Positions 1 to 5,242 of a DNA stretch of 5,705 nucleotides are shown piece after piece. The first letter of the stretch is position 1, and each line of letters starts with the position of its first letter. A program made the translations under genes and the position numbers. The notes beneath the pieces were generated by a model. That model saw nothing but the letters and a program-made list of their open reading frames with translations, searched no databases and was not told the DNA's origin. The DNA is from Methanomassiliicoccus sp. UBA386 (GTDB lineage Archaea; Thermoplasmatota; Thermoplasmata; Methanomassiliicoccales; Methanomassiliicoccaceae), in contig DAGU01000018.1 of NCBI GenBank assembly GCA_002498285.1, positions 1 to 5,705 on the forward strand. The letters are read 5' to 3'.

Positions 1-1
1 T

Positions 2-547
2 GAAAGGGAGCCTCTGCCCCTTTCCATCATCGAGGATATCATGAAGAAAAGAGGGACCGAGCTGCTGGTGGTCCGCCTGGACAGGCCCGACCTGATCGAT
101 GATGATCTTTTTCCTCAGGTGAGGCGCACCCTGGACGGTGCGACGGACCTGCTGGAGCGGGGAGGCTTCGTCGTATATGATCGGGCCTTCCATATCGGGG
201 ACGGCATCCAGTTGGTGGTCGAGCTCGAGAGGGCGGCGCTGCCCCGCTCGGTCCGCCACGACGGCCCACCTGCCTGGATCGACAATGCACGTTCGTTCCT
301 GGACAAATGGAAAGGAGAGGGGCTCAGCGAGCCATTCCTCGATAACGGCCGGTGGTCGGTCATGGTCAGCCGAGAGCATCCTGAGGCCGTAGACCTGGTG
401 CTCGATCGCCTCGACCAGGCCGCCCTGGGAAGCGGGCTCCGGGGGCTCGATGGACTCGTGGCCGTCAGCCGGGAGGGTGCGCTGGTGGAAGAGAACAGGG
501 AGTCCATATCGGCCCTCTTGGACAAAAGGAAGAACTGGGAGATCTGA
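2..547 (+). CDS. cca: CCA tRNA nucleotidyltransferase, archaeal class I, C-terminal part (5' end outside window)
   Basis: The enzyme adds or repairs the 3' CCA of tRNAs in the cytoplasm using CTP and ATP. Only the last 181 residues are present, where the usual length is roughly 440-460, so the catalytic head lies off the left edge. The frame is open from base 2. The ATG at 41 is internal: the codons before it read EREPLPLSIIEDI and run into KKRGTELL, as in the archaeal family, and no ribosome site precedes it. Visible family hallmarks are the RGT segment, then RPDLIDDDLFPQVRRTLDG (the central linker), the LLERGGF segment, DGPPAW, and FLDNGRWSV, which corresponds to the FIENGRW-type motif of the tail domain that holds the tRNA acceptor/T-arm. 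The match is to remembered archaeal CCA sequences. The TGA stop lies 2 bp from the stop of the convergent membrane protein gene. No frameshift is seen. Confidence 0.88.
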   Translation, partial: EREPLPLSIIEDIMKKRGTELLVVRLDRPDLIDDDLFPQVRRTLDGATDLLERGGFVVYDRAFHIGDGIQLVVELERAALPRSVRHDGPPAWIDNARSFLDKWKGEGLSEPFLDNGRWSVMVSREHPEAVDLVLDRLDQAALGSGLRGLDGLVAVSREGALVEENRESISALLDKRKNWEI

Positions 548-549
548 GA

Positions 550-912
550 TCACGCGAAGAACGGCTTGTTCATCAGCATGATCCAGATGCCTAGGGCCAG
601 AAAGACGAAGATGGCTATGTTGCCGGCCAGGATCTTATTGTCCACGTCCGACTCCTTTATGCCAAGGAAGGGATAGATCTTCTTAAGGGCGGCGGCGCCG
701 GCGATTATCAGAAGAAGAGCCACCACCTGCAGGTTTCCAAGAAGCGTTCCGAGGCCGAAGGCCAATACTCCGAACAAGATGCCAAGACCGGCCGTGACCA
801 TCAGGGACTTGGTGCTCCGGAGGTCCTTATTGAGGAACTCCTTCTCGTCGAACTGAGGGGGCACCCACTCATAGGTCTCCACTTTCTCTCCCTTCTTCCG
901 CTTCTTGGCCAT
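550..912 (-). CDS. Small three-helix membrane protein, function unknown
   Basis: This 120-residue protein has a very basic N-terminus (KKRKKGEK, residues 3-10), then a soluble stretch with YEWVPPQFDEKEFLNKDL (14-31). Three hydrophobic segments follow, at about 37-58, 62-83 and 94-114, ending in NKPFFA. The positive-inside rule puts the N-terminus in the cytoplasm. I see no catalytic or cofactor motif. The WVPP-x-FDE-x-EFL element and the GN-x-AIF-x-F-x-ALGIW helix recall a conserved family of small uncharacterised archaeal membrane proteins, but I cannot name it reliably and assign no function. It is transcribed divergently from radA and convergently with cca, so it is probably monocistronic. 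A TATA box about 27 bp before the ATG implies a leaderless mRNA; only a weak AGGG precedes the start. Hydrophobic codon structure and the promoter make it a convincing gene. Confidence 0.85.
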   Translation of the reverse strand: MAKKRKKGEKVETYEWVPPQFDEKEFLNKDLRSTKSLMVTAGLGILFGVLAFGLGTLLGNLQVVALLLIIAGAAALKKIYPFLGIKESDVDNKILAGNIAIFVFLALGIWIMLMNKPFFA

Positions 913-934
913 CGAGTGACCCTAATTACGATTG

Positions 935-943
935 TATTATAAA
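935..943 (-). promoter_or_regulatory. TATA box of the small membrane protein gene
   Basis: On the minus strand the sequence reads TTTATAATA, preceded by GG. Its centre (about 939) is 27 bp before the A of the ATG at 912. With the usual archaeal spacing, transcription would begin at or within a few bases of the start codon, giving a leaderless message. The assignment rests on sequence and spacing only. Confidence 0.65.
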
Positions 944-950
944 CCTTTGC

Positions 951-1023
951 GGGGGCCGTCTGGCCAACGCTCGCGTCGGCCCCGGCCGGCCCCCGACGTC
1001 GATGGCGTCGGGTAACGACGCTG
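951..1023. other. GC-rich self-complementary block in the divergent intergenic region
   Basis: This block sits between the two outward-facing promoters and contains several inverted repeats. An 8-bp all-GC pair joins 951-958 (GGGGGCCG) and 987-994 (CGGCCCCC). Palindromes lie at 982-989 (CCGGCCGG) and 994-1001 (CGACGTCG). A short hairpin has its left arm at 1003-1010, its right arm at 1016-1023 and a GGTAA loop, with six Watson-Crick and two G-T pairs. It is not a tRNA, has no C/D box set and contains no convincing ORF. It could be an operator, a small structured RNA, or simply GC-rich spacer; function is unassigned. Confidence 0.4.
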
Positions 1024-1069
1024 GGAACAAGGAGTTGACATTCGGCCTTCCTGGAACCACTGGATGCCT

Positions 1070-1083
1070 ACAGGTAACAGGTA
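1070..1083. repeat. Tandem 7-bp repeat ACAGGTA x2 upstream of radA
   Basis: ACAGGTA occurs twice head to tail (1070-1076 and 1077-1083), ending about 23 bp before the radA TATA box. That is a position where archaeal activators or repressors can bind. Two short copies may be chance. Confidence 0.4.
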
Positions 1084-1106
1084 GTTTCAATCAACCGGGG
1101 GGTCCC

Positions 1107-1114
1107 TTTTATAT
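1107..1114 (+). promoter_or_regulatory. TATA box of radA
   Basis: TTTTATAT is centred about 37 bp before the radA ATG. Archaeal spacing of about 26 bp places the transcription start near 1135-1138 and leaves a leader of only about 10-13 nt. Upstream bases are G-rich (GGGG then TCCC), so a BRE is not obvious. Confidence 0.7.
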
Positions 1115-1134
1115 CCCGATGCAATTGGCAGGAC

Positions 1135-1142
1135 GGAAGGTG
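1135..1142 (+). promoter_or_regulatory. Ribosome binding site of radA
   Basis: GGAAGGTG lies 5 nt before the ATG at 1148. Its GGTG core pairs with the CACC of the archaeal 16S 3' end. It supports the chosen start, though the predicted transcription start falls close enough that the mRNA may only just include it. Confidence 0.6.
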
Positions 1143-1147
1143 CAAAA

Positions 1148-2089
1148 ATGCCCGCAACCAGCATAGAAGAGTTGCCTGGTGTTGGACCCGCAACTGCAGA
1201 GAAGCTGCGTGATGCCGGCTATTCTGACCTGATGGCCATCGCGGTGGAGTCACCCAAGGTGCTCGCCGAGTTGGCAGAGATCGGGGAGAACACGGCCATC
1301 AAGATAATAGCGGCGGCCAAGCAGGCCGCCGACGTGGGTGGGTTCGAGACTGGAGATATGATCCTGGAACGACGCAAGAACATCCACAGGCTGACGTCCA
1401 GCTCAAAGGCCTTCGATGAGCTCATGGGCGGCGGTCTGGAGACCCAGTCGATCGTGGAGTTCTATGGGGAGTTCGGCAGCGGAAAGACCCAGGTCTGTTT
1501 CCAGCTGGCAGTGAACGCGACCCGCCCTCTGGAGGAGGGGGGCCTGGACGGAGAGGTGTTCATAATCGATACCGAGAACACCTTCAGGCCGGAGAGGATC
1601 GTGCAGATGGCCATGGCGCTGGACCTCGACCCCGAGGCAGTGCTGAAGAAGATCCATGTGGCAAGGGCGTTCAACTCCCATCACCAGATGCTCCTGGTGG
1701 ATAAGGCCCAGGAACTGGCCTCCGAAATGAAGGTCCGCCTGCTCATCGTCGATTCGCTCACCGCCCACTTCCGGGCCGAGTACGTCGGCCGGGGGGCCCT
1801 GGCGGAGAGGCAGCAGAACCTCAACAAGCACATGCATGACCTGCTCAGGTTCGGCGACCTGAACAATGCCGTGGTCGCCGTCACCAACCAGGTGTCGGCC
1901 AAGCCCGACGCCTTCTTCGGCGACCCGACCAGACCGATCGGCGGACATATCGTTGGACACGCTGCCACCTATCGCCTGTACCTCAGGAAGAGCAAGGGAG
2001 GGAAGCGCATAGCCAGGCTTGTGGACTCCCCGAACCTTCCCGAGGCTGAGGCGGTAATAAGTGTCAGCGAGGACGGGATCAGGGACTGA
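1148..2089 (+). CDS. radA: DNA repair and recombination protein RadA
   Basis: RadA is the archaeal RecA/Rad51 recombinase. It polymerises on single-stranded DNA and drives ATP-dependent strand exchange in homologous repair. The 313 residues are full length, at the compact end of the family. The N-terminal DNA-binding domain has helix-hairpin-helix elements at LPGVGPATAEKL (9-20) and about 42-54. A linker with the polymerisation motif FETG (66-69) precedes the ATPase core. Core motifs are Walker A GEFGSGKT (107-114), DTENTFRPER (141-150), Walker B LLIVDS (198-203), the L1 region around EYVGRGALAERQQ (211-223), the L2 region NQVSAKPDAFFG to GGHIVGHAAT (247-274), and the C-terminal ATP cap with DSP-x-LPEAEA (293-302). 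No intein is present. The start is supported by a TATA box and ribosome site, and LPGVGP begins where expected. It probably heads an operon with the overlapping tRNA methyltransferase gene. Confidence 0.97.
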   Translation: MPATSIEELPGVGPATAEKLRDAGYSDLMAIAVESPKVLAELAEIGENTAIKIIAAAKQAADVGGFETGDMILERRKNIHRLTSSSKAFDELMGGGLETQSIVEFYGEFGSGKTQVCFQLAVNATRPLEEGGLDGEVFIIDTENTFRPERIVQMAMALDLDPEAVLKKIHVARAFNSHHQMLLVDKAQELASEMKVRLLIVDSLTAHFRAEYVGRGALAERQQNLNKHMHDLLRFGDLNNAVVAVTNQVSAKPDAFFGDPTRPIGGHIVGHAATYRLYLRKSKGGKRIARLVDSPNLPEAEAVISVSEDGIRD

Positions 2090-3119
2090 GGCGGACGCGC
2101 CCTCTGAGGGCAGCGTTCGCCAAACCCCTCATTTTTTCGAACTGTCGGGGGAGCATCCCTCCCTCCCCATAGCGGAGGCCCTATGGTGCTGCCATGCCGA
2201 GTGCGGTCCCGTTCATGAACTGGACCGCGGGCCCGGATACCTCATAGTGTCGATGCCGAATGAGGCGGTACGGCCGATCGGGGAGCGCATCGCGCTGACC
2301 CATCGCATCGGAGAGCATCTGCTCTCCTGCGACCCTGCGGAGGCGGTGAGGGCGGCAGCCGGCATAGAGCTACCGGAGGGCACCTTCGCCGTCAGGGTGC
2401 GCCGGCAGGGCACCAACTTCCAAGAGGTGGACTGCAACCGGCTGGCGGCGGACATCGGCCGCGTTCTGGCCAGGGGGCGGAAGGTCGATCTCTTCGAACC
2501 CGAGGTGGAAGTGAGAGTGGTCCTGTCGGACCGCGCACATTTTTATATCAACCGCTACGAGGTGGACCGCAGCGGGTTCGAGGCGCGCAAGGTGGCCGAG
2601 CGGCCGTTCTTCTCCCCCATATCCCTGCACCCAAGATATGCCAGGGCGCTGGTGAACCTTACCGGCGTGAGAAGAGGCCAGAGGCTCCTCGATCCCTTCT
2701 GCGGCACCGGAGGGATACTGATCGAGGCGGCGTCGATAGGGGTCAAGGCGGTCGGCTCCGACATCTCGCCCGAGATGGTGGAGGGATGCAAGGAAAACAT
2801 GCGCCACTTCGACCTGGAGTGGGACGAGCTGACCGAGGCCGACGTCGGCACCATCGACGAGGTCTTCGAGGATATCGCCGCCGTTGCCACCGACCCCCCC
2901 TATGGACGTTCGGCGAGCACCAGGAGGGAGCCTATCGACGATCTATATTCCAGGGCCATCCCGGCCATAGCCCGGACCCTCAGGCCGGGTGGGGAGGCGG
3001 GCATCGTTCTTCCGAGGCCGTGCCCTCAGAGGCATGACGGGCTAGAGCTGAGGGGGGCCTTCGAGCAGAGGGTGCACCGCTCCCTCACCCGCCATTACTG
3101 TCTGTTCACGCGACGGTGA
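2061..3119 (+). CDS. trmG10: tRNA (guanine(10)-N2)-dimethyltransferase, THUMP-Rossmann type
   Basis: The enzyme methylates N2 of G10 in tRNA with S-adenosylmethionine, giving m2G/m2,2G and helping to prevent misfolding. It is the archaeal counterpart of eukaryotic Trm11. Of 352 residues, HFFELSGEHPSLPIAEA (24-40) opens the N-terminal ferredoxin-like part, and THUMP follows at about 91-175 (from AVRVRR to HFYINR). The methyltransferase begins near H190-P191 (HPRYARALVNL). Motif I is DPFCGTGG (211-218), the acidic ribose-binding residue is D234 (VGSDIS), and the catalytic motif IV is DPPYG (278-282); SLTR near the end is also family-like. The GTG at 2061 is the only usable start: an in-frame TAA immediately precedes it and no ATG, GTG or TTG follows before the conserved core. 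GAGGCGGT at 2048-2055 may be its ribosome site. The first 29 bp overlap radA, giving about 23 extra N-terminal residues. Other Trm11/TrmN-like specificity is possible but less likely. Confidence 0.87.
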   Translation: MSARTGSGTEADAPSEGSVRQTPHFFELSGEHPSLPIAEALWCCHAECGPVHELDRGPGYLIVSMPNEAVRPIGERIALTHRIGEHLLSCDPAEAVRAAAGIELPEGTFAVRVRRQGTNFQEVDCNRLAADIGRVLARGRKVDLFEPEVEVRVVLSDRAHFYINRYEVDRSGFEARKVAERPFFSPISLHPRYARALVNLTGVRRGQRLLDPFCGTGGILIEAASIGVKAVGSDISPEMVEGCKENMRHFDLEWDELTEADVGTIDEVFEDIAAVATDPPYGRSASTRREPIDDLYSRAIPAIARTLRPGGEAGIVLPRPCPQRHDGLELRGAFEQRVHRSLTRHYCLFTRR

Positions 3120-4548
3120 CGCGGAGCTCCTCCTCCGCGAAATGCCCATGGCCAGAGGCCTGAAGGTTCACAACGGTCACGTTGCCCGTCGGCACCCTGT
3201 CGGGGGCCAGCAGCCTGACCTTGACATGGACGGTGGAACCGTGCTCCAGATCGACCCTTAGCTCGGACGTGTCCGATCTGTCGTCCCCTGACATCACCGA
3301 GCCGCTCCACCCCAATGGGGTGCCCTTCAGGGATAGGTCGATCACGCTGTTGGCGTTGCCCGTGTTCACTATGGTGATATTGAACTCCGCCACCCCTCCC
3401 GAAAGGATGGTGATGTTGCTCTCCTCCACGCCCATGTCGAAGGAGTGGTCCGGCTGGACGAACATTATGGGAGTGGGGACGAACGTCACCGCGAACACAA
3501 CCAGCGTGGCCGCCCCCATGGCCTTGGCCCGGGGCCCGGGACCGCTGATGTCATTGAGCGGCGTTGGATGAGTGAGCCCCAGCAGCACCACCAGAATGGC
3601 GAACAATAGCCAGCCGGTGTAGAACATGAACGACAGCACCATCAGCAGCCCGGCGGTGGCGTAGCTCAGGTACTTCGCCTTGTCACCCAGCATCCCCTGG
3701 GCGATGTGCCCGCCGTCCAGCTGACCGGCCGGCAGCAGGTTGATGGCGGTGACGAAGAACCCCACCCAGGCGGCGAACGCCGTGGGGTGGAGCGCCACGT
3801 TCTCCTGCAGAGGGAACAGCAGGCCCAGCAGAATGTAGAGCGGCTGGAACACGATGTACATGGCGCCCTCGTCGCCCATCGGTCCGGACACCGGCTGCCC
3901 CAGGGACGTGAGGTAAAGCCCGATCAGGGCGATGGGCAGGGTGGCGGCGAGGCCTCCCAGCGGCCCGGCCGCCCCGATCTCCACCAGCGCCTTGCGGTTG
4001 GGCATGGGGTCCCGCAGGGAGATGAACGCGCCCATGGTGCCCAGCGGCGGCAGGAAGGGGATGAAGTACGGGAGGGATGCCTCCACGCCGTTCTTCTTGG
4101 ATGCGTAATAGTGAGAGAGCTCATGCGTCCCCAGGATGAACAGCAGGGGCAGGGAGAAGGAGACCACCCCGAAGAGGAAGTTCTCCGCAGACCATTGGCT
4201 GGCAGCGCTCGAATAGTCGGACCACAGCACCATTCCGGCCAATGCGGTGGTGATGAACGTGGCGACGATCAGGGCGCGATTGATCCATAGATTGCTCTTG
4301 CGGAGGGGAGGCTTTCGTACTATTGTCAAGGAGTACTCCCCGCCCCGGTATCGGAGGTATGGAATGAAGCCCTTCTCCTTGAGGTCTAGGCGCAGGCGGT
4401 CGAAATCTTCCTCCACCGCGCCCGCGCTGGCGTTGACCATCATCGTCACCGCCCGATAGGAGACGTGGACGTCGTAGATGGGAAAGTATTTGGCCACCGC
4501 GGACCGGAGCTGCTCCACCTCGGTCACGGGGTCCTGTGACGGCATCAT
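3106..4548 (-). CDS. Site-2 protease family (M50) intramembrane metalloprotease, EGY-like, with C-terminal extracytoplasmic domain
   Basis: This is a 480-residue polytopic zinc protease that cleaves substrates within the membrane. An N-terminal soluble alpha/beta domain (about 8-80) precedes the first helix at about 88-108. The active site is HELSH (H142, E143, H146) and the third zinc ligand is D278 in LLPAGQLDGGH. SLPYFIPFLPPLGTMGAFI, the PNRKAL segment and GAAGPLGG between them resemble archaeal and plastid EGY1-type members. Further hydrophobic segments lie near 125-140, 200-217, 232-247, 258-272, 297-324 and 346-364. After the last one comes a Ser/Thr/Asn-rich region of about 115 residues (365-480) with beta-strand-like alternation and three N-x-T sequons (N378, N390, N456), probably an Ig-like sandwich outside the cell. 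Substrate is unknown. ATGs lie at 4548 and 4545; the TATA position fits leaderless initiation at the first. Its 3' end overlaps trmG10 by 14 bp. Confidence 0.9.
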   Translation of the reverse strand: MMPSQDPVTEVEQLRSAVAKYFPIYDVHVSYRAVTMMVNASAGAVEEDFDRLRLDLKEKGFIPYLRYRGGEYSLTIVRKPPLRKSNLWINRALIVATFITTALAGMVLWSDYSSAASQWSAENFLFGVVSFSLPLLFILGTHELSHYYASKKNGVEASLPYFIPFLPPLGTMGAFISLRDPMPNRKALVEIGAAGPLGGLAATLPIALIGLYLTSLGQPVSGPMGDEGAMYIVFQPLYILLGLLFPLQENVALHPTAFAAWVGFFVTAINLLPAGQLDGGHIAQGMLGDKAKYLSYATAGLLMVLSFMFYTGWLLFAILVVLLGLTHPTPLNDISGPGPRAKAMGAATLVVFAVTFVPTPIMFVQPDHSFDMGVEESNITILSGGVAEFNITIVNTGNANSVIDLSLKGTPLGWSGSVMSGDDRSDTSELRVDLEHGSTVHVKVRLLAPDRVPTGNVTVVNLQASGHGHFAEEELRVTVA

Positions 4549-4572
4549 GCCCCTCAGAAGTCCGGACGGAAG

Positions 4573-4580
4573 TATAAATC
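4573..4580 (-). promoter_or_regulatory. TATA box of the site-2 protease gene, possibly bidirectional
   Basis: The minus strand reads GATTTATA preceded by GGAG, a purine-rich BRE-like run. Its centre is about 28 bp before the ATG at 4548, so the message would be leaderless or nearly so. The plus strand of the same bases reads TATAAATC preceded by CGGAAG. That could drive the divergent gene at 4652 with a leader of about 50 nt. A second plus-strand candidate is TTATTTAC at 4586-4593. Confidence 0.6.
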
Positions 4581-4651
4581 CTCCGTTATTTACGTTGGAA
4601 CGAGGAACAAGGCTTCATCTTCGCCCCCGCTCATATGGCATGGGGGCGGCG

Positions 4652-5242
4652 ATGAGGTACGAGGAGCTGGACGATACGACCCGAAGATGGATGCTGGAGG
4701 AACTGGAAGAGGAGGAGGCGCACCGGCCGTACCGCGCCCCCGGCCTCTCCGTCCAAGGACGAGAGCGGTTCGCCCGGCTTCTGCGCGAGGCGATCGAGCG
4801 GGGGAGCGAGGAGACGCTGACCTCGTCGCTCGCATCGCCCGAGATGTGGAGCGAGCTGGGGCCGCTCCCCCACGGGGGCGTCGGGCCGGTTGACCCTCGG
4901 CAAGCGGCCGTCGCTCTGGCCAGGATGGAGTTCAACACCTGGTATGTCAGGGGGCTGTGCCGCCGCCTACTAGAGGAAGGGGAGGAATACTGTCAGATCT
5001 ATAGGGCCTGGGACGGCGACGGCTCGCCGGATGAGTGCGACCTCCTAGAGAACAGAGTGCTTCCGGTCCGGCCGATCTATCAGGCCCACCGCGCCAAGTA
5101 TCATCCTCACCGCCGCCCGGAGGCGTTCTCCATACCCTCCGGGCCAGGATGCAAGCACAGCGTGCGCCGCCTGCCATCCGGGATGAAGGCGTTGATCGAG
5201 ATGGAAGAGCAGGATATGGGAAGTTCGCTCAGAAGGGCATGA
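4652..5242 (+). CDS. Hypothetical protein with phage Mu-F/SPP1 gp7-like C-terminal domain
   Basis: This 196-residue soluble protein has no signal peptide or membrane helix. Residues 1-60 are strongly helical and acidic, including EELEEEE at 16-22. The C-terminal half follows the pattern I recall for phage head-morphogenesis (Mu gpF/SPP1 gp7) domains. It has ARMEFNTWYVRG (90-101) where the family has ARTE-N-x-AY-x-EG, then G-x-x-Y (110-113), W120, C129-x-x-L-x4-VLPV (129-139) for the C-x-x-L-DG-x-VFP segment, and GPGCKH (164-169) for HPNCRC/H. The first Cys of the usual C-x-x-C is replaced by P126. The family link is inference; biological role is unknown. ATG 4652 is preferred, with ATG 4640 an alternative. 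The frame is open upstream to 4478, but that would run across the promoters and the protease start. Its TGA abuts the stop of the DUF1638 gene. Confidence 0.72.
   Translation: MRYEELDDTTRRWMLEELEEEEAHRPYRAPGLSVQGRERFARLLREAIERGSEETLTSSLASPEMWSELGPLPHGGVGPVDPRQAAVALARMEFNTWYVRGLCRRLLEEGEEYCQIYRAWDGDGSPDECDLLENRVLPVRPIYQAHRAKYHPHRRPEAFSIPSGPGCKHSVRRLPSGMKALIEMEEQDMGSSLRRA

Noticed and set aside
951..1060. Possible tRNA or C/D box RNA in the radA upstream region
   Set aside because: No acceptor/T-arm pattern, no TTCRA T-loop and no paired C and D boxes; only general GC-rich hairpins.
1403..1960. Long minus-strand open frame (185 codons) opposite radA
   Set aside because: Antisense shadow of a certain gene in GC-rich DNA; no family resemblance, promoter or ribosome site.
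2540..2549. TTTTTATATC inside trmG10, identical in core to the radA TATA box
   Set aside because: Encodes His-Phe-Tyr-Ile of the THUMP region; no gene starts about 26-40 bp downstream on this strand.
3706..4290. Plus-strand open frame of 194 codons opposite the site-2 protease
   Set aside because: Composition dominated by Gln, Gly, Glu and Arg, as expected from reading the reverse of a membrane protein gene; no initiation signals.
4478..4651. 58-residue N-terminal extension of the Mu-F-like protein
   Set aside because: The stretch is antisense to the start of the protease and covers both promoters; ATG 4652 follows a TATA element at a reasonable distance.
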